From positions 62,001 through 126,000 of the forward strand of contig JAEUKT010000002.1 of assembly GCA_016794125.1 (NCBI GenBank): 64,000 bases of DNA, written 5' to 3'. Positions 18,901 through 25,192 of the stretch are shown piece by piece (position 1 is the first letter of the stretch; each line of letters begins with the position of its first letter). Made by a program: the position numbers and the translations under genes. A model generated the notes under the pieces. It was not told where the DNA came from and made no database searches. It saw only the letters and a program-made list of their open reading frames with translations. The stretch comes from Alphaproteobacteria bacterium. Its GTDB lineage: Bacteria; Pseudomonadota; Alphaproteobacteria; Micavibrionales; UBA2020.

Positions 18901-19461
18901 GAAGAAGATGCCGCATACAAAGCACTGCAGAAGCTGTCCAAAGAAAAAGGCTTCATGGTCGTGGGTGCCAGCACCCTGCCGAACCCCACGGGGCGCGGCA
19001 CGGTCGAAGTACCTGCGGATATCATCAACCTCAACCGTACGGTCATGCAATTCTACAGCGAAGCGCAGGACAAAACCTTCCTGGTCGCCGATAACGAGCG
19101 CTTCTTCTATATAGGCTACGACAAGCAGCAGGCGGCAGGACTATTCGACCTGTTAGAGAAGCAGGGCCTGCAGGACGCAAAAGCCGCAACACCGAAGGCG
19201 CTGGCATGGACACAGAAGCTGGGCGAAACCGCAGAAGCGCTGCCGACCGTCATGCTGCGCGTCACACCGTCGCTGACCGACCTGTCGCGCGAACACCTTC
19301 TGCAGCAGGCAGTTGGACAGCCCGGCGAAAACCGCGCCATGCCCGACCCGAAAAAAGACTTCAGCATCGCGGCCGCGCCGTATAAACCGAATGCCGTGCT
19401 GGAATACCCCGTGCGCGCGAATGTCGCCCCCACGCGCAAGGTAGCTGGCCGCAGCATCTGA
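15970..19461 (+). CDS. large protein of unknown function with degenerate C-terminal repeats
   Basis: 1163 residues, not recognised. No signal peptide and no membrane helix, so probably cytosolic or exported by an unrecognised route. Residues 1-130 are helical; a Pro/Glu-rich linker (about 135-155) and a charged coiled-coil stretch (about 165-195) follow. Residues 200-640 are mainly helical. From about residue 646 on I see seven weakly similar units, spaced 50-71 residues, opening with N-L-x-x-I-like strands: NLGRIANIWYDSDTK, NLDRIVTTPQKT, INLKTVALLQP, NASILSLDADKKT, FNFETLGYMIYSDE, SLIDDAYYNADKQ and INLNRTVMQFYSEAQDKT. Most continue with a short strand and a helix. The gene has its own promoter, an RBS (AAGGATGGAA) and a strong terminator, so it is a single-gene unit. 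Confidence 0.85.
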   Translation: MADSTPSNADFKLPEDLETLSQMRDQLSDYLNTLERNTDSVNAWLHKHQNSVIVGHHQLNRSVSLKNEKDALQALKDLGETAGFVLSMQDFKGQAEAAFGAESAVVKEIAKHALGVPKAILEDLPEIKLPDQNAPAAYIPPLPQPELPEAEPEKKRSMWNPATWFGKAEREEEEARKNAEAEAQRKIDEIKRHWRLVRSELIGLQSDRHYYVDSFMDWVGETLAPQQADESEAKKLMEKYQNPQFVIDLAVKDYAEVMEVKVGMVKDRALLYSKTAALIDEQRIGEFAALLPALFPKSETSESKQLKELLLQDYKVVSFAEMALDRVTKRDDQLLLLKTALAYEPEFKLAGLNGKTQVFERILKETTAAQDPLDPSALSLTLKKLGIGNDNGAAVIDLKGPGKTVFERLATRFNTTLNSMQNAVGHVLSGLGNANGATEKKLTDFVAAVRGEAPLELGAVLSRLDGGAGSLAFKGLWNLTYPGVSLMGEITKAAKSTAELSALTELALRAGLTDEFKVGTNAVQGDAKNILKFINEKVMPEHEDFNLSVMRKLIGTSFTNAGLDQLRRELTRPGGWLEQAATSTLNEDGKLSWTAALLEPWPSNIVKSNILAEAAQAARSPEAKKALLSMEANLAGDNVRLDDGRILTNLGRIANIWYDSDTKVMRLTVNGTGHTMLDDVSPQMAKEVLTHIQRKAPFLQPEYDGLYNPSNLDRIVTTPQKTAIYWGNHTGMLNVPDETIAALHKHPDFMHVTNSGNGQTHSINLKTVALLQPLSDGTHLLVDKYGAVQVLEGKVTVAAKDNLLDLSGTYFNPRNASILSLDADKKTVGFRAESKDFEDLLESVSAGQYFYNLDLNAADFARAQAAVAAAPAIASPNKGDLKNLHFNFETLGYMIYSDEREAGFSIRKNGPAKTPGFIATQEEELAKNIYAGLSSNPDLVTIGNVVTHKSLIDDAYYNADKQRFYMVLNNDILPIPAEEDAAYKALQKLSKEKGFMVVGASTLPNPTGRGTVEVPADIINLNRTVMQFYSEAQDKTFLVADNERFFYIGYDKQQAAGLFDLLEKQGLQDAKAATPKALAWTQKLGETAEALPTVMLRVTPSLTDLSREHLLQQAVGQPGENRAMPDPKKDFSIAAAPYKPNAVLEYPVRANVAPTRKVAGRSI

Positions 19462-19478
19462 GATTAATACGAACCAAG

Positions 19479-19510
19479 AAAAAGGGCCCCGTCACAGGGG
19501 CCCTTTTTTT
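19479..19510. terminator. bidirectional intrinsic terminator
   Basis: GGGCCCC (484-490 of 19 kb) pairs with GGGGCCC (497-503), extended by an A-run on one side and a T-run on the other, so it works on both strands. It ends the 1163-residue gene (+) and the small lipoprotein gene (-). Confidence 0.85.
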
Positions 19511-19526
19511 ATCGTGTCAATAAAGC

Positions 19527-19679
19527 TTAGTAGCTTTTGTTGTCACGCGCGGCATCTTTGATGGTGTTGCCGGCAGCTTGCATGTCACGCCCGAAGCCTT
19601 CGGTAGTGTTGCAGGCCGAAACAGCAAGGCTTGCCAGCAGGCACAGGCCCAGTGCGATTTTTTTGATGTTTGAAATCAT
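19527..19679 (-). CDS. entericidin-like small lipoprotein
   Basis: 50 residues. The translation opens MISNIKKIALGLCLLASLAV and continues SACNTTEGFGRDMQAAGNTI. It has a lipoprotein signal peptide with lipobox VSAC (Cys 23), followed by a short helix with GRDMQAAG, the entericidin A/B pattern. Entericidins are small envelope lipoproteins linked to membrane stress and toxin/antidote behaviour in enterobacteria; in alphaproteobacteria they are common but poorly studied. Strong ribosome-binding site (GGAG) seven bases before the ATG. Next to a second small lipoprotein and the ECF sigma operon, suggesting an envelope-stress role. Confidence 0.85.
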   Translation of the reverse strand: MISNIKKIALGLCLLASLAVSACNTTEGFGRDMQAAGNTIKDAARDNKSY

Positions 19680-19753
19680 TTGTTTCTCCTCTCAAAAAGC
19701 AGGGCAACGCCCAAACGGACCGCCCTGCTTTCTGGTTCATTCAGTATATCAAA

Positions 19754-19972
19754 TTAGTTGTAGGCGCTGGGTGCGCTGCTGTCGGCAGGCGATTGCGCAG
19801 GAGCGGCGGTCTGGCCGGCAGTGCGATCATTTTCGCCGGATTTTTCGTTGCTGCCGGTCATGTCGTGCCAGTCTTCTTTCATGCCGTCCCAGGTCCCGCT
19901 GCAAGCAGACAGGGGCAGGGCGCAAACGGCCAGCAGGCCAAGGCACATCACGAATTTCTTGAGGTTGGTCAC
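19754..19972 (-). CDS. small lipoprotein, entericidin-related
   Basis: 72 residues if started at the GTG at 19972, which has AAGGAG about nine bases upstream. This start places a signal peptide (NLKKFVMCLGLLAVCALPLS) and lipobox LSAC right at the N-terminus, so I prefer it to the longer open frame reaching 20095. The mature part is acidic and Trp/Asp-rich (WDGMKEDWHDMTG) with an Ala/Pro/Ser tail. It resembles a lengthened entericidin. It is the last gene behind the sigma-factor operon on the same strand and could be read through from it. Confidence 0.72.
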   Translation of the reverse strand: MTNLKKFVMCLGLLAVCALPLSACSGTWDGMKEDWHDMTGSNEKSGENDRTAGQTAAPAQSPADSSAPSAYN

Positions 19973-20046
19973 AGTTAAGTCTCCTTCGGGGTTATTGTTC
20001 ACCCGAAGGATAACAGGCTGAAAGCCGAAATCAAGGCTATGCAGGC

Positions 20047-20646
20047 TCAGGGTTGCGGCGGCGTTTCGGCACCCGGCACTTCGCAACCGCCGCAATCTTT
20101 GTCTTTTGGCGGCGGCATCTGCGTTTGGTCATAATCCGGCGTGGATTTCGTGTGCTCCATCTCGCGCTCGCCGCGCGGGCGTCGGTCGCCGCGCTTGCCA
20201 CCCTTGGGCGGGCGCATCTTTTCCATTTCCGCACGGCCTTCCGGCGAGAGACGTCCGGAAATCTCCTTGCGGGCGGCGCGGACAGTTTTCAGCAGCTCGG
20301 CCTTCTTCAGCGCTTCCTCGCGCCCCGCTTTTTCGATGGCGATGCTGTCGACGGGATCAGCGGCATGGGCAGCCTCCAGTTTCTCGCGCGCTGCCTCCAG
20401 CTCCGTGCGGCGCGTTTCCATTTCCGCTTCGTATTTGCCCTTCACTTCGATAAGAATCGCGCGATCGGCATCCGAAAGTTTTTTCATGAGTTCTTCATCG
20501 CGCTTGCGCCATTCGGCGCGGCGGTCATCGGCGGGCTTTGCGGCTTCTTTGCTGGCACGATCGCCCAGCATAAGCCCCCCCATGAAGATATTTCCGGCAA
20601 GGGACAAAAACAGCAAACCGCCCAGGACCGTTGCAAGCCTGTTCAT
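20047..20646 (-). CDS. periplasmic heavy-metal-sensor-like protein (CpxP/Spy-type helical)
   Basis: 199 residues. An N-terminal membrane anchor or signal (about 4-28) is followed by a long, highly charged helical region (about 45-150) in the manner of the heavy-metal resistance / periplasmic sensor family PF13801, then a low-complexity tail with a CGGC motif (KDCGGCEVP) and Pro-rich end. Such proteins usually hold or sense metals or unfolded protein in the periplasm. Its ATG overlaps the anti-sigma stop (TGATG), so it is translationally coupled to it. Together with the sigma and anti-sigma genes it forms a sensing operon. Confidence 0.75.
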   Translation of the reverse strand: MNRLATVLGGLLFLSLAGNIFMGGLMLGDRASKEAAKPADDRRAEWRKRDEELMKKLSDADRAILIEVKGKYEAEMETRRTELEAAREKLEAAHAADPVDSIAIEKAGREEALKKAELLKTVRAARKEISGRLSPEGRAEMEKMRPPKGGKRGDRRPRGEREMEHTKSTPDYDQTQMPPPKDKDCGGCEVPGAETPPQP

Positions 20647-21107
20647 CAGTAAATCTCCCCGTTGGCACCGTATGTATAGGTATCGGCGCTCGCCAGCACC
20701 TGCTCCTCCGCCACATAGGACGGATCGAGCGGAACATAGTGTTTCGGCTGAGGGTTAAACCCGGCCAGGTAACCGATCAGCGCCACGACCATCAGCCCGC
20801 CGGACGGAGCAAAAACCCATGATGGCTTCCAGAAAGGTTTCGCCGCAACCGCCGCCTGCGCGGGCGCAGAGGCAGACGATTGTTCCGCGATCCCCTGCAT
20901 GATGCGGGCTTCCAGCGCCGATATATCGCCGATACGCGGGGTGTGCGCGCGTAGCTGTGCGTCCGCGGCCAGCTGTCTTTCAAACAGTGCGGCGGCTTCG
21001 GCATTATCCTTCATGAAGGCAACAGCCGGTTTTACCAGCGCCTGCGGCCAGCGCGACAGGTCGGCGGAATAAATATCCACGTTGTTCCTGAATTCGTCGA
21101 GTGTCAT
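20646..21107 (-). CDS. putative anti-sigma factor, single-pass membrane protein
   Basis: 153 residues with one membrane helix (about 103-118, GGLMVVALIGYLAG). The cytoplasmic N-terminal part (about 1-95) is helical and contains DISALEARIMQGI. No canonical zinc anti-sigma HxxxCxxC motif is visible, so the assignment rests on position: its start overlaps the ECF sigma stop by 4 nt (ATGA) and it is followed by a periplasmic sensor-like gene. The short periplasmic tail (LDPSYVAEEQVLAS) could contact that partner. Confidence 0.68.
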   Translation of the reverse strand: MTLDEFRNNVDIYSADLSRWPQALVKPAVAFMKDNAEAAALFERQLAADAQLRAHTPRIGDISALEARIMQGIAEQSSASAPAQAAVAAKPFWKPSWVFAPSGGLMVVALIGYLAGFNPQPKHYVPLDPSYVAEEQVLASADTYTYGANGEIY

Positions 21108-21709
21108 GACCGTTCCTCCACTAATTTGTCGCGCAGGTAGCGGCGTGACCGCACCAGCAGTGATTCAATCGCGCCGACGCTGATACCCAGCATGTCGGCG
21201 GCTTCCTTGTTCGAATATTCCTCGTAAAAGCACAAAACGAAAGCGGCGCGCTGGCGCTCGGGCAGTTCGCCCAGCGCGGATTGCACCCGCTTTGACTGCT
21301 CCTGCTGCTCCATGCGGCCCTGCGCGCCGACCGTTGTATCGACGGGCTCGGGGATGTCGTCGATGTTTGAAAAGCGGTTCTTGCGCTTTTCGTCAATGCA
21401 AAGGTTGAGCACGATGCGGTAAAGCCACGTCGTGAATTTAGCGCCCGATTTGCTCGGGTCTTCCCAATCCTTGGCGTGCTTCCAGACGCGGATAAAAGCT
21501 TCTTGCGCCACATCCTCGGCTGCCAGCGTGCCGCCCATGATGCGGGTCGCCAGGCGCACGGTGCGCGCCAGATGGCGGTGCATGAGCTTTTGGAAAGCCC
21601 GCTGGTCGCCACCTGCGATTTGACGCATAAGTTCGGCATCGTCCTTCGCCTCGTCGGTTACGTGACTGAATGGGGCCTGTTCTTGCATCCGCTCACTTGT
21701 TAAAAACAT
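21104..21709 (-). CDS. rpoE: ECF-type RNA polymerase sigma factor
   Basis: Directs RNA polymerase to a stress regulon. Region 2 is visible as QRAFQKLMHRHLARTVRLATRI and DVAQEAFIRVWKHAKDW. Region 4 is visible as LPERQRAAFVLCFYEEYSNKEAADMLGISVGAIESLLVRSRRYL, with its helix-turn-helix (about 165-195). I start at the ATG at 21709 (201 residues); 21688 is also possible and the frame is open to 21853. It is the first gene of a tightly overlapping sigma / anti-sigma / sensor operon, the usual arrangement for signal-controlled ECF factors. Confidence 0.9.
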   Translation of the reverse strand: MFLTSERMQEQAPFSHVTDEAKDDAELMRQIAGGDQRAFQKLMHRHLARTVRLATRIMGGTLAAEDVAQEAFIRVWKHAKDWEDPSKSGAKFTTWLYRIVLNLCIDEKRKNRFSNIDDIPEPVDTTVGAQGRMEQQEQSKRVQSALGELPERQRAAFVLCFYEEYSNKEAADMLGISVGAIESLLVRSRRYLRDKLVEERS

Positions 21710-21919
21710 TGTTTTTTTACTGCTGCCCTCGGAAGTTAAACGGTTTTCCGGCCTCAATCCATTGTTGTCACGGGCAAGCGGGCCAATTCCTGCGGCGAAT
21801 TCCTTATAATTTACATAAATTACCGCAGGGTTTACCCCTGTTTTCCGTGACAAAGAGCAGTTAGAATGTCACCAAGGCTCGGAATTCAGTATTTCTTATT
21901 ATAATCAAAGGAGTAACAC

Positions 21920-22501
21920 ATGGCTTCTCTAAAACTTTCTTATCTGTCTGTCCCGCTGTTTGCGCTCGCCCTGACTTCTTATGTGGCGACTACCGCGGTT
22001 GCGGAAGAAGCCATGATGGCAAAACCCGCCGCTGAAACAGGCAAAGATGGCGGCAAGGCCGGCAAGCGCGACTGGCACAAAGGCGGCAAACATGGCGGCA
22101 TGATGATGACCGCAGACGAGCTCGATAAGCTGGAAGGCATGTCGGCGGACGAGCGCAAGGCGTATTTCAAGCAGCGCCATGAAGAATTCGAAAAAATGTC
22201 GAAAGAAGAAAAAGAAGCCAAAATGGAAGAGCGCAAAAAAGCGTTCGATGCCATGTCCGATGACGACAAAAAAGCCCTGAAGGAGCGCAACGAAAAGTTC
22301 CGCCAAAAGATCGGCGCCGAAAAGAAAAAGGAAATGGAAGACTTCCTGAACACGCTCACACCCGAACAGCGCGCGAAATGGGATGCGATGCAAAAGGACA
22401 AGCACCGCCCCTGGGACGGCAAAAAAGACAGACATGGTGGCAAGGACAAGGCTGAAAAAGAAGGCGCAGGCGAACCCGCCCCGTCAGATAAAGCCGAATA
22501 A
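21920..22501 (+). CDS. Spy-like charged helical periplasmic protein
   Basis: 193 residues. A signal peptide (about 1-28, ending TTAVAEEA) is followed by an extremely Lys/Glu/Asp/Met-rich helical region with repeated MSxDE/MSKEEK-type phrases (GMSADERKAYFKQRHEE, KMSKEEKEAKMEE, AMSDDDKKALKE). LTPEQRAKWDAM near the end is the LTxxQ-like signature shared with the Spy/CpxP family. The His/Gly/Lys-rich ends (HKGGKHGGMMM, KDRHGGKDK) could bind metal. It is divergent from the ECF sigma operon and a good candidate target of it. RBS AAAGGAG lies before the ATG. Confidence 0.78.
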   Translation: MASLKLSYLSVPLFALALTSYVATTAVAEEAMMAKPAAETGKDGGKAGKRDWHKGGKHGGMMMTADELDKLEGMSADERKAYFKQRHEEFEKMSKEEKEAKMEERKKAFDAMSDDDKKALKERNEKFRQKIGAEKKKEMEDFLNTLTPEQRAKWDAMQKDKHRPWDGKKDRHGGKDKAEKEGAGEPAPSDKAE

Positions 22502-22520
22502 CCGGTAAAAACATACCGAT

Positions 22521-22566
22521 AAAGGCCGCGGGCGGGATTCCCCCCTTCCCCGCGGCCTTTTCTTTT
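22521..22566 (+). terminator. intrinsic terminator
   Basis: AAAGGCCGCGGG (22521-22532) pairs with CCCGCGGCCTTT (22549-22560), followed by TCTTTT. Ends the Spy-like gene. Confidence 0.85.
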
Positions 22567-22569
22567 GCG

Positions 22570-22575
22570 TATAGT
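22570..22575 (+). promoter_or_regulatory. -10 element placed for a leaderless transcript
   Basis: TATAGT lies exactly 6 bases before the ATG at 22582, so transcription should begin at or within a base of the start codon. No ribosome-binding site fits between. The same spacing is seen at 44321-44333. Confidence 0.4.
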
Positions 22576-22581
22576 CAGGGC

Positions 22582-23358
22582 ATGTCACGCACCAGCATAA
22601 AGTATAAATTCGACAACGGGCGCGGCCAGAAACTGGCCGGCATCATCGACATGCCCGCAGGCACGCCTGATTTTTTCGGTGTCTTTGGTCCGTGCTTCAC
22701 CTGCCCCAAGGAATCGCATGCCGCCGCCAAGGTATGCCGCCACATGGCCGATAACGGCGTCGCCATGCTGCGCATCGACGTCACCGGACAGGGCGAAAGC
22801 GAGGGCGTATTCGCAACCGAAAATTTCACGACGCGCGTGCAGGATATCGTGGCTGCCAGCGCGGCGCTGGCGCGCGATTATCAGGCGCCGAAACTGCTGG
22901 TTGGCCATAGCATCAGCGGCACAGCTTCCCTTGCAGCCGTAAAATCGCTGCCGGAAATACAGGCTGTCGCCACGATCGGATCGCCGCGGGACCCCGCCAG
23001 CATCATCGAAAAATTCCGCCGCCAGAACCTGATCACCGACAAAGGCGGCGACGATATGGAGATACTGGTCATCAACCACCGCGTCGCGTTCAAAAAGTCT
23101 TTTATCGACGATATGCTGGCGCAGCATGTGGCGGAGGATACCGCCGCCATCGACAGAAAACTGTTCGTCTTTCACGCGCCGCATGACACGATCGTGACCG
23201 TTGATAACGCGCAGGATATTTACGATCGCGCCGTTTCGGCCGACCGCGAGCTGATCATGCTGGATGCCGCCGCAACACACCTCTTTGAAAACAGGAAGGA
23301 GGATGCGGCATATGTCGCCGACACCCTCCTTGACTGGTTCAGGACGCACCTGAAATAA
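22582..23358 (+). CDS. alpha/beta hydrolase (OsmC-associated type)
   Basis: 258 residues. The nucleophile elbow is GHSISG (about S110); the Asp is likely in HAPHDTIV and the His in AATHLFENR, giving a Ser-Asp-His triad. FGPCFTCPKESHAA near the N-terminus is characteristic of the hydrolase domain often found alone or fused to OsmC peroxiredoxins. No OsmC domain is present here. Cytosolic, substrate unknown. The preceding terminator and the -10 element right before the ATG make it a separate, possibly leaderless transcript. Confidence 0.82.
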   Translation: MSRTSIKYKFDNGRGQKLAGIIDMPAGTPDFFGVFGPCFTCPKESHAAAKVCRHMADNGVAMLRIDVTGQGESEGVFATENFTTRVQDIVAASAALARDYQAPKLLVGHSISGTASLAAVKSLPEIQAVATIGSPRDPASIIEKFRRQNLITDKGGDDMEILVINHRVAFKKSFIDDMLAQHVAEDTAAIDRKLFVFHAPHDTIVTVDNAQDIYDRAVSADRELIMLDAAATHLFENRKEDAAYVADTLLDWFRTHLK

Positions 23359-23360
23359 AC

Positions 23361-24569
23361 TTACGACGCTTTCGGCTTGTTGTCGTTGGGTGCCGCGGGT
23401 TTCTGTCCCGGCTTCTTGCCGCTGGAAAAATCGATCATCGCGTCGCGGAAGGCGCGGCGCAGCCCGTCCATTTCCGGCTCTTTGTCCAGCTTGCGCTTCA
23501 TCATCTTGCCCGCATCTGCGCCTATTTTCTTCAGTTCATCGGGTGTCTTGCTTTGCGGCAGGTCGGTAGGGGCATATGCGCGGAAAGCCTTGAAATAGCG
23601 CTGGCAGGCATCCAGCACAGCAGGCGATTCCGTCTTCGCGCCTATTTCGCAGGCCTTGGCGAGCGAGTTCATCGCGCGGTCGCCGTCATGCGTTTTGTTG
23701 GCGATCGCCGCTTTTGAAACCGCAAGGGTTTCGGCGAAAGCCTGCTGCATATTGTATTCGGCATCGACCGACAGATGGCGGCGCTGCGCAATATCGACCG
23801 CAAGATCGCGCGCCTGCGATGGCGTGAGATTGGCAAGCTTGCCCTGTTTATTGAGCGCGATCACCTCGTCGAGCGCAGGGCTTGTCCAATGCACGACATC
23901 GCTCTTGTGCACGGCGTTGAAGTTGCGCAGTTCGCTCACGAATTCGGGGAATTCGCTCTGCGCGCCGTAACGCTGGTAATGGCGGATCATGGCATAGCAA
24001 TCGGCCTCGCATTCGGCGCGGTTGCCGATGCTGGACGTTTTCATGCTTTGCTTGTTGATGCTCAGCATCGTCAGCGCATGGCCCAGTTCGTGGTCCAGCA
24101 CGTAACGCTGCCACATTTCGGTGTTGTTGAATTCTTCCTTCATCGCGGGGTAGCGCGCGTTTGAATTGGGGCCCATGCTGTGGCCGGTAAACAGCGCCTT
24201 CAGTTTCTGCGCGGTGAATTCGTCGCCAGCGGGCATCACGATGCGCCCGTAGATGACGGCTTCAGCCTTGCGGGCAAAGGGGCTGTCGGTGATGTTAACG
24301 CTCATCGGGATTTTTTTCATGAATGCCGTCTCGCCGAGCGAACGCGAGAAAGGCACCATCGCCGTCGGGTTCTGCGCCTGCAGGTCATCGAGCGCGGGGG
24401 CGATCAACTTCACCGCGTCCTTGCCATTCGCCGCAGTCTGCGGGTTCAGGATGAACACGTCTTTGCGGTGCTGCGGGAATTCGCGATAAAATTCGGCAAT
24501 CGCGGCGGTGTAATCCAGCGCCGGGCCACCGGAATCAGAATCGGGTGCGCGGTTGGGGACAGCGTTCAT
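23361..24569 (-). CDS. unrecognised protein with an HExxH zinc-metallopeptidase motif
   Basis: 402 residues, no signal peptide. HELGH (about 159-163, in VLDHELGHALTML) is followed 20-odd residues later by NRAECEADCYAMIRHY, which offers the third-ligand Glu in the ExxAD style of gluzincins. I know no named family with the rest of the sequence. The C-terminus is low-complexity (KKPGQKPAAPNDNKPKAS). The protein is probably a cytosolic or leaderlessly exported peptidase. AGGAG precedes the ATG, and this leader contains GGAGATG, a perfect complement to the loop of the small RNAs at 34 kb. Convergent with the hydrolase, 2 bp apart. Confidence 0.7.
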   Translation of the reverse strand: MNAVPNRAPDSDSGGPALDYTAAIAEFYREFPQHRKDVFILNPQTAANGKDAVKLIAPALDDLQAQNPTAMVPFSRSLGETAFMKKIPMSVNITDSPFARKAEAVIYGRIVMPAGDEFTAQKLKALFTGHSMGPNSNARYPAMKEEFNNTEMWQRYVLDHELGHALTMLSINKQSMKTSSIGNRAECEADCYAMIRHYQRYGAQSEFPEFVSELRNFNAVHKSDVVHWTSPALDEVIALNKQGKLANLTPSQARDLAVDIAQRRHLSVDAEYNMQQAFAETLAVSKAAIANKTHDGDRAMNSLAKACEIGAKTESPAVLDACQRYFKAFRAYAPTDLPQSKTPDELKKIGADAGKMMKRKLDKEPEMDGLRRAFRDAMIDFSSGKKPGQKPAAPNDNKPKAS

Positions 24570-24684
24570 GGGGCATCTCCTGACAGTGTGTGTGCAGGTA
24601 TTTTAGGCAGGTCAAAAACGACTGTATATAATTTATTGCCGCTTATTCTTATTTGAGTAGATGTTTATTTTAAAATTAGGGAAA

Positions 24685-25191
24685 TTACTTCTTCGCCCGC
24701 GCCGCTTCGAAATAGCCCGGCAAATACTGGGCAAGCTGCAATGCGGCCTCCGCCAGCTTTTCCTGCATCCCATCGCAGGTTTCGGGCAGCACAAACGGCA
24801 GACTGAGCGCCAGCGGCAATCCATCGGGTTGCGATGTGCGCGTCATCTGCATCGTGAGCGCCCCTGCTCCTTTCGATTCACCGCCTATTGTTTCCGTGAA
24901 GCTGGAGAAGGTGAAATGCAGCACAAGACCGCTGGCGGGTGGCGTTGCACCGGGCTTCAACGCCGTCACCGACACATCCGGCGTTTGCGCCATTATTTTC
25001 TGGATGACGGGAAAAATGGCAGAGGGCTGCAAGTCCGCCGACAGGTTCATGATCGCGCAGGTGTTGCCGAGCGTTTCATCAACCAGGATGCTGTCAACGC
25101 CCTTCAGGTAAGCAAGGTTTTCTTCTTCTGCATATGCAAAAGGCGCGGACATAAAAACAGCAATGACCGCACAGACAAGAAAACGCCGCAT
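24685..25191 (-). CDS. exported protein of unknown function
   Basis: 168 residues with a Sec signal peptide (MRRFLVCAVIAVFMSAPFAYA). The mature part is compact, with two Cys (in NTCAIMNL and PETCDGM) that could form a disulfide. I do not recognise it. The start at 25191 lies one base after the hutF stop, so it is co-transcribed with hutF; a periplasmic role tied to histidine use is conceivable but not shown. Confidence 0.7.
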   Translation of the reverse strand: MRRFLVCAVIAVFMSAPFAYAEEENLAYLKGVDSILVDETLGNTCAIMNLSADLQPSAIFPVIQKIMAQTPDVSVTALKPGATPPASGLVLHFTFSSFTETIGGESKGAGALTMQMTRTSQPDGLPLALSLPFVLPETCDGMQEKLAEAALQLAQYLPGYFEAARAKK

Positions 25192-25192
25192 A

